Part shown: positions 23,380 to 34,459 of the stretch, piece by piece
Layout of the letters: every line of letters starts with the position of its first letter
How positions within the stretch are numbered: the first letter of the stretch is position 1
Source of the DNA: Aquatica leii
Taxonomy: Eukaryota > Arthropoda > Insecta > Coleoptera > Lampyridae
DNA length: 64,000 nucleotides
Assembly (NCBI GenBank): GCA_035610365.1
Contig: CM069432.1
Location: forward strand, 225,516,532 to 225,580,531
Reading direction: 5' to 3'
Program-made: the position numbers and the translations under genes
Notes under the pieces: generated by a model
Database searches by the model: none
What the model saw: the letters and a program-made list of their open reading frames with translations, nothing else
What the model was told of the DNA's origin: nothing

Positions 23380-26300
23380 AGAATATAACCAATTCTTCTC
23401 CTTCACCTGCTCATGATAGCGCAAAATCTTCTTTTTTGTTGTCCCCGGCCACGTTGCTTACTTACAGGCTACTCTGGTGCGTAATAATAAGGATGGTAGG
23501 AGAAAAGAAGGTGTTGGTTTATATGTAAAATCCGACATTAAATATAAAGTTCTTTTGTCTTCCACTAGTTCTATTATTGAATACCTGATTATCAAGCTAT
23601 ATTTCAGTATAGATGTTCTATCCACTATACTCGCAGCTTATAACCATACTCTGTTATGCTATCTGCAACACCTACCTTCAACCAAACTCACATAGTTGCA
23701 CTTTGCTCTCTTGGTCTCTCTATCTTTCCATCTAGGCCTATTCCTTCCTCCTCGGTTTCCTCTTTTACTTCTCAATTTTTGTTTGTAAAGACCGCTTTCT
23801 GTCGTTTATCTTATGCGCAACTTAATGTTTCGGGTGTATCAGAACACTCCTAGCTATTTTGCTCCTATAATTTAAGAAAGGGAAAAGCTATAAACATATG
23901 GTGGACGCTCGTCAAATAAAAAAACATCTGTAACTAGATGTGATGTGATGACAATCCGCTGCTGAAATCCCATAGGATGCAGCATGTGGAGTAGGCGATC
24001 CCGATTTAATGGTGAATAGTTTCACGGGAATCACGGATCAGCCATCTACTTGATCAAGTTGCTCCTGCTATATGGTTTAAGTTAAGAGATCTTGGTACCT
24101 CTTGGTTTAATCCCCACAGATCAAAAATTAATAAAAACAGAGATAAGACTTATAGAATTTAAAAATCGTGTAATGATCATAACGTTTATAAATTTTATAA
24201 AAATGTTAAAAAATAAAGATAAAACAAAGATTAGAAATGCTAAAAGAGAATGTATTGCTTCTGATCCTTAACTTAATCTTTCTTCTAAGACATTATGGTT
24301 TAATATTAGGAAGCATGGCTGACAGCAGTAGTCTTATTTGTGCTGTTGACATAAAAAAACTACATGAGCATTTTTCTGGTCATTCTAGCAATAGTACCTC
24401 CTCTCCCGATTGTTGTCATGTCATATCCTCAAGTAACTTTTGTTTTTCTGTTATTGCTGAAGCCTTTAATAAAGTTGAATCTGGAGGAGTTGGTATTAAT
24501 GGAATTCCTATTCTTTTTCTTGCTGTAACTCTTTCAATTATTTTCCCCACCATCACTAAAATTTTTAGTTTTTTTAATGTTGTTTTTATTTCCTGTTTGT
24601 CAAGGGTTTTCTCGCAACGTAAATGGTTAACGACTAACTCAGTTGAATTTGGAGGTTTGGGTTGTAAGCTTTGTGGTGGTAAATTATAAAACAAATTAAA
24701 AAGGCGCCAAAACTATTAGAAGCTAAAGCAATAGACACCGTTTAAATCGTTTCAACACATTTCACGTAAATAGACACCGTAGGAACAAAAAAATCTGTAT
24801 GCGTTAATTGTGATAATACTAATCTTAATGCAGGAGCGTCTACAAGATTCTTTGAACATCACACGAATTATAAATATGACCAATTCCTCTAGATTGTTTC
24901 CAGCGGTAATGGATTAATTATAAATTCTTCCAAAGTGGCCCAACACATAAATCACTATGAAAATTACGGGAAAATCAACGTACGTAGCAGGAAAACTTTC
25001 ACAAAAATAGGGATAATAAAATACCCATTTATAACACAGGTAGTGGTGAAATTTTAGAAGTAAAAACTCCGTTGGACGGAGAGACGTCAGAACATTTATG
25101 TGAAGTATACCACCGAAAAAATAGTTTCAATTTGACATTTTATCCCCACCCTTGCGATAAAAATTAGAAGTTCCGATAATAATTTCATACAGGGGACAAA
25201 CATCAAACTAAAACATTTTTAACATAACAGTCTGTGTGTAAAGAGTGCCAGAGTTTTTCCAATGCCAAAAGTACAATCTATGAAATTTTCATCGATCAAT
25301 ATTTTAGCGCCGCTATCCAAGATATTTAAATATATTTTAAATAATCAACTTACCACTTATATCAACCAGGCGTAAATTTTGATTTTTAATCAGCTTGGAC
25401 ATAAGTAACCCCTTTGTCTCAATTGATTGTTATCTTTTGGGAACAAAACTATATACTAAGTACTTACTGTCTTCTTTATCTTGCAAAATGTTGTTTTCCT
25501 ATCTTACTAGTAGAACACAACAAGTCCATTATGGTAATTTATTGTCTACCTTACAATCATTCACGCGTGGTGTGTTACAAGGGGGAATCCTGTCGCTACC
25601 ATCATTTTCCCTCCTTATAAACGATCTATTTAGCAAATTAAATGCCTGCGAATACCATTTGTATGAAGATGATATCCTAGTCTATAGTGAGGTCGATAAA
25701 ACTAATTTTGAGATTGGATTATTAAATCTTAACCAAAGCATTGACGAATTCTCAAAGGGGTGTCAACTCAACGATTTTTTAATTAAACTTTATTAAGTTT
25801 CAAGCCATATATTCTCTAAATAGTCTTTACCCAATCATGCTAAAATTATTATTAAAGGAACGCTCGTTCCATTTTTCAAGTAAATCAAGTATTTAGGGGT
25901 CATCTTTAAATTACAACTTTCTTGAGTAAATATTGTTTCCCAATTATGTCGCCGTGTTCACTTAGCTCTTCGCTCCCTCCGTAGACTGGCAAAATTTGAC
26001 CCATAGTGTATTTGTCACCAATCGGTTCTTTGCTTAATCTTCCTATTCTTTCTCTATTGTGGCCCAGTCTTTTTTAATGTCGACTTAAAGTCCCTTCACC
26101 GCTTTAACGTTGCATTTAGCTCCGTTATATATATAACCTTAAACCTCGTGAGCATGTCTCTTTTCTTTCCTTTAAAATTCTCGGTACTGATTTCAATGCT
26201 TATCTACGTTTTCATATGTCGGCGTTTGTTTTCAAAATACTAAAGAATTCTTCTTCTCCTTACATTTAAAACAATATGCCATTAAGTTTATTCGATTTGT

Positions 26301-26500
26301 TTTTAACATAAAACCAAAATCATGGCAGTGAAATGTCGCTGTCTTCCTTCCGCCACGCTTCTTCCGTTTTTTTAAAATCAGTTTTACCCTAAGTTTGTGT
26401 TAGTTGTAATATGCAACATTAGCATTAGTATCAATTTATTGTACGCTAGGTGGAGCTTATGCTCTATGTACAAGAAATGAATAAATAAAGTAAATAATTT
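23380..26500 (+). pseudogene. Jockey/CR1-like LINE ORF2 (endonuclease and RT), broken
   Basis: Order of domains on the plus strand: endonuclease trace (GHVAYLQATLVRNNKDGRRK, then GVGLYVKSDIKYKVL, 23450-23560); linker (RNAKRECIASDP, LWFNIRKHG, 24230-24320; VGINGIPI.FL..TLSIIFPTITKIF, 24490-24570); then, after a foreign block, RVFPMPK and APLSKIFKYILNNQLTTYINQ (25240-25372), YLTSRTQQVHYGN and RGVLQGGIL (25500-25600) and the polymerase box YHLYEDDILVY (25650-25685), where the usual Ala of YADD is Glu. The text continues (FFK*IKYLGVIF, LALRSLRRLAKFDP) to about 26400 and ends in an AATAAATAAAGTAAATAA tail. Frameshifts and stops are numerous. The enzyme would nick and prime on target DNA; this copy cannot. 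Confidence 0.82.
24650..25236. other. Unidentified block inside the LINE
   Basis: LINE coding similarity stops near 24640 (...FSQRKW) and resumes at about 25237 (ARVFPMPK). In related LINEs these two blocks are nearly adjacent. The intervening 0.6 kb has no LINE motif. It includes GACACCGT written twice about 50 bases apart (near 24733 and 24771) and a GC-mixed stretch at 24840-25140 that I cannot identify. It may be an insertion, but no clear terminal repeats or target duplication were found. Confidence 0.4.
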
Positions 26501-26519
26501 TTGCAGTTTTGAATTTTTT

Positions 26520-28070
26520 CATTCTTGCTTACAAAACTTGAGATTTATATTTGGTTAATATGTAATAGTATATTATATATCAAGGTCGAGAAGTGCGTCT
26601 CGCGATATAATGTATCGCTTAGGTTATAATGAACTTCTCAACCGTGGTATATATACAATTTTATCCACTACTAGAATTATTAAAACCTTTCTACCTGTTA
26701 CTAAATTGAATTTAAAATTTAAGATATTAATTATAAATTAAAAATCAAGTCAGTAATTCTGACAGTTGTCATTAGTTTAATAGAACTAATTTTGACGTAA
26801 TTCTAAACTGTGATTTAAAACACAAAAATAAACAGATAACGTCAGTTTTTATTGCTAAAGTTGTTTAGATTGTTTAAAAACATTATTATTTTAAGCATCG
26901 ATTATATCTAAAACATATTTAACTCAATAATATTCATATTTAATTAAGCGCGAACTTCAAATAACTTACTTTTTAAAATCAAATTAATTTATTAATTGAA
27001 CGATTTAAAAACTTAAATTAGCATTAAATAAAATCTCTTGCTCTTGGTACGCAGTTTCGTAATTTTTTTTTCTTTGAAACTGTTGTACTATTATCAAAAA
27101 ATGTATATATGTTCATTATTAACTACTAGTTAATAATGAAATATTATTTACCTGCGCTTAAAATAGGTACAACTTCACGACCTACTATTATACGTAATAT
27201 GCAAGCGCATACAACTAGTAGTGAAAAAACAAATTTAATTCAATTAATAATTAAATTACACTTCACTGCAAGGATACTTAATACATTTTCTTTTTTCATT
27301 CCCAACAACTTGCTTAAATAAAAAGATAATAAATTTATTTTAGCAAATGAATTTTAAGACATTTACAATGACAAAATAATTAATAAATTTGTATAAATAG
27401 TTTATAAACCTACTACTGTTGTAGCACTCCAAAATTGTTTTTTTTAATAACAATAACTCAATAACTATATAAATAACTCTTGGAAATCTTAATATGTACA
27501 TATTTAACTGTTTTTATTGAATTGAATAAACCGTTTTATTGTTTTTTAATTGTATGTGAAAGGAAATTTTAAATTTGTCAACACTTGGAAATCACTATAC
27601 ATAAACTTTTGATGCAGTTTAATACTGAGTTGCAATATCTTAACTACAAAATTGGGCAATCCATTATTTCAACAATTTTTAACAAAGTATTGTAAAATGT
27701 TCACGTGCCTTCTGCCACAACTTAACAAAAAAAAATATGTTGACACCATCTATCAATTCACCGCTCAAACAATTAAAACTGCTATTAGAAAACAATCAAT
27801 ATGAATACCAGTTAATTGATTTTAAAGGATGTTATATTACAAGTTTGATATATTGTCCGCAAGTTTAAACGGTAGTGAATGTAGCACCGAATAATTAGTT
27901 TCAGTTAAAGAGTTGCAAAAAAGCAGTAGTTTAACTATATCTAGATTTGTAAATAAATCCTTTTTTATTTTTTTTATCTGAACCGGTATCATAAAATTGT
28001 TTTTATTAATGTTAAGCAATGCGCCATACACGATGGATGCAGGACAAAATTTATAAGTATTTTTTCTCAA
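26520..28070. other. AT-rich stretch without recognisable gene
   Basis: A short imperfect palindrome around GAGAAGT..GTCTCGCGATATAATG..ATCGC (26586-26640) lies just after the LINE tail. No coding motif is seen elsewhere. The minus frame at 27837-28070 has no recognised domain. Confidence 0.4.
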
Positions 28071-28077
28071 CTTGTGT

Positions 28078-28198
28078 AAATTCTTTAACTAATATGCCTC
28101 TACTACCTGAACCTGTGATTACTACGTGGGGAACAACCAAATCACCAAATCTAATGGGAAAAAACACATGTATGCTCAGTATAACTGAAGGTCGCTAA
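28078..28198 (+). pseudogene. Fragment resembling transposase-derived 'P-V-x-T-x-WGT' domain
   Basis: One frame reads CVNSLTNMPLLPEPVITTWG then TTKSPNLMGKN before a stop. The LP.PV.T.WGT wording is common in hAT/ZMYM-type transposase-derived proteins of insects (usually TRWGTW). Only about 35 codons survive and both flanks are unreadable, so this is a weak call. It could be chance. Confidence 0.25.
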
Positions 28199-29477
28199 TT
28201 GCTTGACTTGGCCACAAAAGTGATAGTTATTCCTACAAAAAATTACGAAAATACGACAAAAACAAATTAAAATTCACATTTATTTTTAATGTCTTCTGTT
28301 AAAATTATTAATTAAAAATAATCAAACTACTTACATTTAACCTTTATTAACAAATCTGCATCAGCACTAAGACGAGCATTGCATTTTATGTCGGCAATAT
28401 CACTTTGAAAGTACCCTTTATTTTTTCAAAACGCAACGTATAATGCTGTCTCTCTTATCTTTCGTCTTTGTCGTGTAAGCTACAGCAAATTCTTAGGCCT
28501 CTATTTCACTGGAGATGTTGGTTTACGTTGACGACGTGAATGTTTTCTTTACGGACCAGAGTAATAGTTGAAGTGCTATAAAAAATGTTAAATACATTTT
28601 CAAAATACAATAATGGAACCCCATTTAACACATATTCAAAAAACATTCGTTTATATATTGTTTCATTCACTAAACAAGAAAAACGAAATATTTAACTGAA
28701 CCAGTTTTGAAATCATTCAAAATTAAACATCTAATAATAATAATATTTTAATTTACACTTAAGACTTTAATAAATAAATTTAAATTTGTTTCATTGACGT
28801 CTTGTAAAATGGAACGCACATTTTTCGCCTACGAGTGTTAACAGATACACGACATTTCATTTTAGAAAATTTAGAGAAACACTTAAGATATTTCTTCAGT
28901 AGTAGTAAATAAATAATAAATGTAATAAGAAATCATTATAATTTATAATGAAATTAAAAAACATCGTATTATATTAAAATATGTTTTTTTTATTCTAACT
29001 TATCTGTTTTTTTTTAGTATGTATAAACTCAAGCATTTAGTGCGTATTTTAAATTTAATAATGTACGTTTACATTTATAATTAAAAAAAATAATATAATA
29101 AATAAAGTTTTTGAATATAAAACTCAGAAATTATTGATTATATAAATTTACGCTATACGGCTCAGAATATTGTGACCAAAATACGCGACTTTTAAAAAAT
29201 TTTATTTATGCGATATAGGTATAAAAGTCTATTATGATATCTTTTTTTAAATTATTTTTATATTATTAAGGGTGTCCCCGGTAGTTCAGGTCGTCAGGCG
29301 TTGTATTTAAAACATTATTAATTCGAACATAATTAACGTAAATTTGTTGTATAAAGTGAAATGTATTTGTTACAATAAATTTTATATTTTCGGTAGTTTT
29401 ATCGCACTCTGTATATAACTAAAAGCTTATTATTTACCATAAATGTATTAATTCCAAAATCTAGTTGAATGCAGCTC

Positions 29478-29755
29478 ACGCATCAAGTGGACTTGTGGTT
29501 AAGCTAATGCGTCCCAAGCTGGTAATCTATTCTAAAAACAAGTTAATTTTTCTAAATGAGTCGCATCAGGTATAAATGGCGTGACGGAAAATAACAAACT
29601 AACTAACTATTGTAACACCTTCCTGCGCTTCACGCGTGCTACGTTTTAATTCTTTAGAATATTATCTAATCCCCGGCTTTACATGAGATAAAGACTCTTT
29701 TCTCTCTAGGGGTTTGTGGGCAAATAATACTCCTCTTATTATTAATAATTGTAAT
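29478..29755 (+). mobile_element. tRNA-SINE-like fragment
   Basis: GTGGTTAAGCTAATGCG resembles a tRNA-type A box region. It is followed by CCCAAGCTGGTAATC in anticodon-arm position, then an unrelated GC-richer body and an ATTATTAATAAT-type end near 29740. No good B box (GGTTCGAATCC) is visible, so the head may be diverged. It is proposed from pattern alone. Confidence 0.3.
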
Positions 29756-31029
29756 TACAAGGCAAACTGTATATTTTGTACTCAAACCAATTAGAAACGT
29801 TAATTAACAAACATAAATAAAGATTAAATCAATATTGCATTGATTTTAAATAAATTGTTCTACCTAACTAAAAGTCCAACCTTTATTTGTGTTGATTGCT
29901 TTAGGTGTACTTGTAACACTGTGGCTCTCGAAAGTCAATTCGTTTTAGTACGCACAATAAGTTTAGCGTCACGCGTATCATTGAATGTAGATTCAATTAC
30001 GCGGATTAGATTACTTAATTTATTTGAAATAAGTTTATTAAAACTGAAGCTTTGGTAACCTTCACTTATGGTATGTTTGCCGGCACTAGTATAAAAATAA
30101 TAATGAAAAATATTTTCACAACTTGAAATGTAATTTATAATCGAACATGCTATAGTGGCGATAATTATAACATACCAACGATTACATAAAACAAAAGCAA
30201 AATATTTATAACAGATGTTTGGAATGTTGACCATTTTTAGACATTACATTTAAGAACCACTCTAATTCTGGTTAACATTTGTAAAGTTACAGTTTCAAAA
30301 GTGTCTTTTATGCGTCTTTTTATATTGTGTGGTGTTGCCAATGGTAAACCATTTTTTAATGTATCCCCATGAAAGCTTGATGTAATTTGTTTTGGATATT
30401 TAGGGGGAGCGAGCCAATTCTGAAATCTATTTCTTCGAATCTACTTGATTTATTTATTATTTATTGTTTTTGTATTATTACCATTATTATTGTTATAATC
30501 TGTTGAATTAAAAATTATTATTTATATAATTAAAGGGTTTATTGTAATACCGCGATATGCTACAAGTAAACAAAAGTTAGTTAATGGACTTCAAAGATTT
30601 GTAAAAATATGAAAAATAAACTATTATTAAATTTACATGTGATGTATTTTTAGTAAGCTTATTAGGTACTTTTTTATTAAACGCGGATGGGAAAAAGACA
30701 AAAAAGCACAAACGGGCTTCAAAAAATGTTTCTTTTCAAAAATAATGTGGCTTATCATATTATTGCCTACAACAAACAAGTAAAACTTATAATAAGAAAA
30801 TTGTTGTTAATAATTTCTACTACATAATTTCAACGTTTTCCTCTTCATTTTCTATAGAAGCTAACCCTGTAAAGAAAGAATGTGCATTAGAGGTATACAC
30901 GGAAGAAAAGATTGCACGTTTTGTAATTTTTTTGCTGAAATTTTTATTGGCTCCATGTATTTCGTTTTAGATCACATAAAATGTATTTACAGACCTTACC
31001 TTATTTGAAATATTCACATTTTTGTATTT

Positions 31030-32270
31030 ACCGTTTACAGTATATTTTATAAAAAAAGATTTCGTACTCTTCCCAAACTGAAAAAATCTTTTTGCTTTAT
31101 AACTGTGACCTCAATAAGATTTTTATTATTAGAATCTTTAATGACCTTATGCCAACTTACTAGAGAATTAATTTCAGGAGCATATTTCCTGGGCTTTTTT
31201 TCTATTAAAACAAAGTTTATGTCCAATGGCAAATGTGTGTGTCCAGTAACAAGAAAATGGTTTGTTGTTGTTTTAAACTTTTTTTCTTTAACGATTTGCA
31301 ACCAAAATGCCATAGGCAGCCAATTTATGTTTTGGCTGAGAAAGTTGTCGTTGAAATAATAGATGATCTACCTATTTCTTATGCTTCAGAAATTTGAAGA
31401 GTACAGAAGCAATTTTATTTGATCGCTCCGTCACCAGTTTTCGAAAATCTTGCATTGCCTAAGCACTATTTCTGTGTAAATTTATGGAAGTTGTTAACCG
31501 TTGCACCTCCACGTCGTTTTTGTTTTATTTTGCAGTATCAAAATGTATATTTGTCTCGTCGAATATCTTACATGTGTTAGACTTTGGCAGGTTAAAACTA
31601 ATGTTGCATTTTGTACAAAATATTTTGCGTTTGCGTGTTGACACCACTGAACATAAAATTCGTTGAACAGGTGTGCAATTGTCATACCACAGTTGAGATA
31701 GGTTTAATTTATGTTATTGGCTCTAATATAATAGCTGTGATACTTTCAAATTTCGTCAATATTGTTTAATACGGATTGTTTTTAGTCAACGGTAAGTGCA
31801 TTAGGCTTCTTTTCATATTTACCACGTGCGTCTTTTCTAGGAAAAACAGATCCGGTTGTTTTCATTTTAACTATATGGTCAATCCTTTTTTGAGAATCTT
31901 GAAGTCCATGAACATGCATGAACACAACTTTGCATATTTTGATAATACTATCACCATCAATTATTACAGTGTATTTAGCAATAAATTGTCTATTAGATTC
32001 TTGACGTTCTTGGTTTTTCTGCTAAAATCGATTTTTTTCCAATTCAAATGCAACCAAAAAGATAACTGTTTTGCAGATCCTAAGACCCTGGGTCACAAAA
32101 TTTTGTAAAAATAATTTCATAGCTATTACTGAGATTTTCTCTGTAATTATTTTTGCAACTACGAAAAGAACGCAATGCACGAGGTTTCATAATTTTATTG
32201 TTTTTTGCTGTTAAACATAATTGTCTTAATTCGTAAAATGGATCCATTTATATTATTGGTATGATATTAA
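31030..32270 (-). pseudogene. Decayed insect multicopy gene (DUF7869-like family)
   Basis: Minus-strand blocks in order are: ERQESNRQFIAKYTV..IDG, VCK-like IKICKVVFMHVHGLQDSQKR and PRKDARGKYEKK (about 31800-32050); then SYYIRANN, YLNCGMTIAHLFNEFYVQWC (31600-31730); then FLVTGHTHLPLDINFVLIEK and YAPEINSLVSWHKVIKDSNN (31110-31260). This order (an R-G-K block, a Y-R/S-H-Y block, then a GH(T/S)..P.D..F..IE block and W..VI) is that of a large insect family present in many copies per genome. I associate it from memory with DUF7869. The middle RNase-H-like part between 31320 and 31490 is mostly lost. Function in insects is unknown to me. Confidence 0.6.
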
Positions 32271-32334
32271 GTAAGTGTAATAAATGTCTTCCAATAATCA
32301 AAAAATTGTTCAAAAATATTTAATTATTTAATGT

Positions 32335-32600
32335 TGTGACATATGTTTCGGCTAATTTAAACTTTTAGCCATCTTCGGACACAAATTGGTCATAAAATAA
32401 TATATAAAACAATTAACAATTAAATAAATAAATTACAAACAATGTACATGTCAATTGACAATTGTCGACATGTATGTACAGGTGTAACAACGCCGTTAGC
32501 CATTCTGGAGTGGCTTATCATGTTTTAAAGTACAACTTGTACAAAACTGACAAAATGCAATAACTTCATTTTCGGCATGGTGGTGACATTTGTTGGACAA
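32335..32600 (-). repeat. Penelope-like terminal repeat fragment
   Basis: On the minus strand CCGAAGATGGCTAAAAG, then AATTAGCCGAAACATATGT, forms the 'GAAGATGGC...GCCGAAAC' hairpin signature common in terminal repeats of Penelope-like elements. AT-rich sequence and a CAATTGACAATTG palindrome follow near 32452-32464. No coding part is attached. Confidence 0.4.
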
Positions 32601-33714
32601 GAAAAAACACGAAAAAACTTAGGAACATCCTAATACTATTCGATAGGTAACTAAAACTGCCTTTTTGGTAAATTAATAAATATGGCGTTCTATTTAAATT
32701 AATAAACTTATAACACCCTGCAAAGGTAATTTGGATATAAAATATGATCTAATGTTACATTTCACTGTAAATTTTGCTCATATAATTTAGATACTTATTA
32801 AGTATCTCAAGCATAAAAATAGGTTACTGATTTATATAAAAATGTAAATCTTTAAATTTTTAGTATATTTAGTTCAATTAAATGACTGTATATAAAAGTT
32901 ATAGTTTCTGGCATTACTAAACTTTTTTTAAATTTTACTAAAACAAATGAATTAAGTTACATCATTATTTTTATTAATTTAAATCTACATCTAAAATTTA
33001 TTCAATAACTATATTATATTTATTTAAAACGTTCTCAGTAACTTTTTTTGTTAACCGCAATATCATGATAAAAACGCTGACAATTTTTATCGCTAATAGC
33101 TAGTAGTTAATAGCAGAAATTTGTTTATCTGTGGTTAAAAGTATGCAACTTTACAACGCAATAATAATAGCCTCTACTAGTAGCACTATGTGTACAAATC
33201 GGAAGTTTATTCATAAAGTAAGTAAAATTAAAAAACAACAAAAAAATTAAATAATTCGTGTACTTAATATAAAAAATAAATTAGAATTGTATTTAATACA
33301 AATGTGAGTTGATAATCTTAAAAGAATTGAAAAGTAGTCGTTTTCCCATTACACAATCATGTTTGCTTCAATTGTTTTTCAAGTTGATATAAATTGAAAT
33401 TATTTTCTACATGTACTGGTATTCAATTGAAATAATATTCTTTTTAAAAGTGTTATTAAAAAATAGCATACATGCGAAACATTATTTTATAAAATTATTT
33501 CTTACGATTTTTTTCTACTTGTTTTTTTTTCTTTGCTTGGTGAGATATTTCAAATATTTTTTATGTTTTGAAAAAACCGCTTATTTATTTTAAATAGATG
33601 TTAATAAACTGATAGTTGTCTGCTACATAAAACTTTTTCTGTTTTAAACTAGCCTTGATAACTAAAAACTGGCTATAAATATAAGAAACAGCTCAATCAT
33701 AAAGAGCCATCATC

Positions 33715-33845
33715 GAAGGTTCAACATGATGGTCAAGCATGTTAGGATTGAGCGGCTCGTTCAACATTGGTATTATACCGTGGATGTGCTGAACGGAATT
33801 CGGTTCGATAGCTACCTTCAACGGCACACCCATGTTAGACCGTAA
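33715..33845 (+). pseudogene. Possible gypsy integrase tail fragment
   Basis: The frame ends QHWYYTVDVLNGIRFDSYLQ, RHTHVRP, stop at 33842-33844. Gypsy pol proteins often end with a Y.VDV.NG.....RH...(V/L)RP block. A GC-richer stretch of about 120 bases without coding follows, which might be LTR. The minus strand is also open here for about 60 codons, so strand is not certain. Confidence 0.3.
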
Positions 33846-34459
33846 ATTGTTGAGCAACTCGCCTGACACGCGCTCAGTTCTCAGTTACCTTGTTCTTTGT
33901 AGAGTAGTATAAAGTAGTGTGGAGCGTAAATTTTTTTTCTTAAATTGCCTACGCATTATATGCCAAAAGGTGCCAGTTTCATTAAAGATTACGTCAACAT
34001 TTTACTTTTTGTAATCACCGACCATCTTCAGCATCCGCTTGATACCTAAAAAAATCAGGTGACTTAATTTTTTGTCTCACTATTTAAAAATTACATTGTC
34101 TATCTGAAATTTTATTTTACTTGGGATTATGAAAATTTAAGACCTCCTACAGAATTCAAATCTTAAAAAAAAATTGATTTGAACAACCGTAGCCTTAAGG
34201 GTCCGTCGCGAGATCAAATAGTCATACATTTCGGAAAAAGCGAATAGTAAAGAAATAATACGAACCGGGCAAATTAGCGGATGTTTCTAGTCGAATAGTA
34301 GCTATAAGTTTAAATACGACCTTGACTAAATTCGTCTCATTTATTGTTTTAGTCCGAACGTTTTCTCAGTTCTACTCAAAGTGTTATATGAGATAGTAGT
34401 GCGGTGAGAAAGTTTGCTCGTTGTAACACGTTAGACAATTTCGTTATATCGTTAGTGCA

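Larger units (their letters stand above)
29153..32930. repeat. Foldback-type repeat, copy 2 (left arm, centre, right arm with insertions)
   Basis: Three separated pieces match the repeat at 55085-58280 in the same order and orientation. The left arm at 29153-29300 has CTATACGG..CAGAATA.TGTG..CAAAATA, ending at AGGGTGT. The centre at 30300-30545 has GTAATTTG, then CCAATT.TGAAATC and a TTTATTATTTATTGTTTTT stretch. The right arm at 32600-32930 has ACATCCTAATACTATTCGATAGG, TATGGCGTTCTATTTA and ACTGTAAATTTT. Between centre and right arm lie a decayed multicopy gene (31.0-32.3 kb) and a Penelope-like terminal signature. Either these were inserted later or this is the longer, coding version of the element. 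Confidence 0.5.

Noticed and set aside
24416..24694. Minus-strand frame of 92 codons
   Set aside because: It is the complement of the LINE linker region, where the plus-strand text matches LINE wording.
27837..28070. Minus-strand frame with an ASIVYGALL segment that slightly recalls a gypsy integrase 'AELVYG' motif
   Set aside because: No other integrase motif is nearby. The opposite strand next to it has the alternative transposase-like fragment, so the match is too short.
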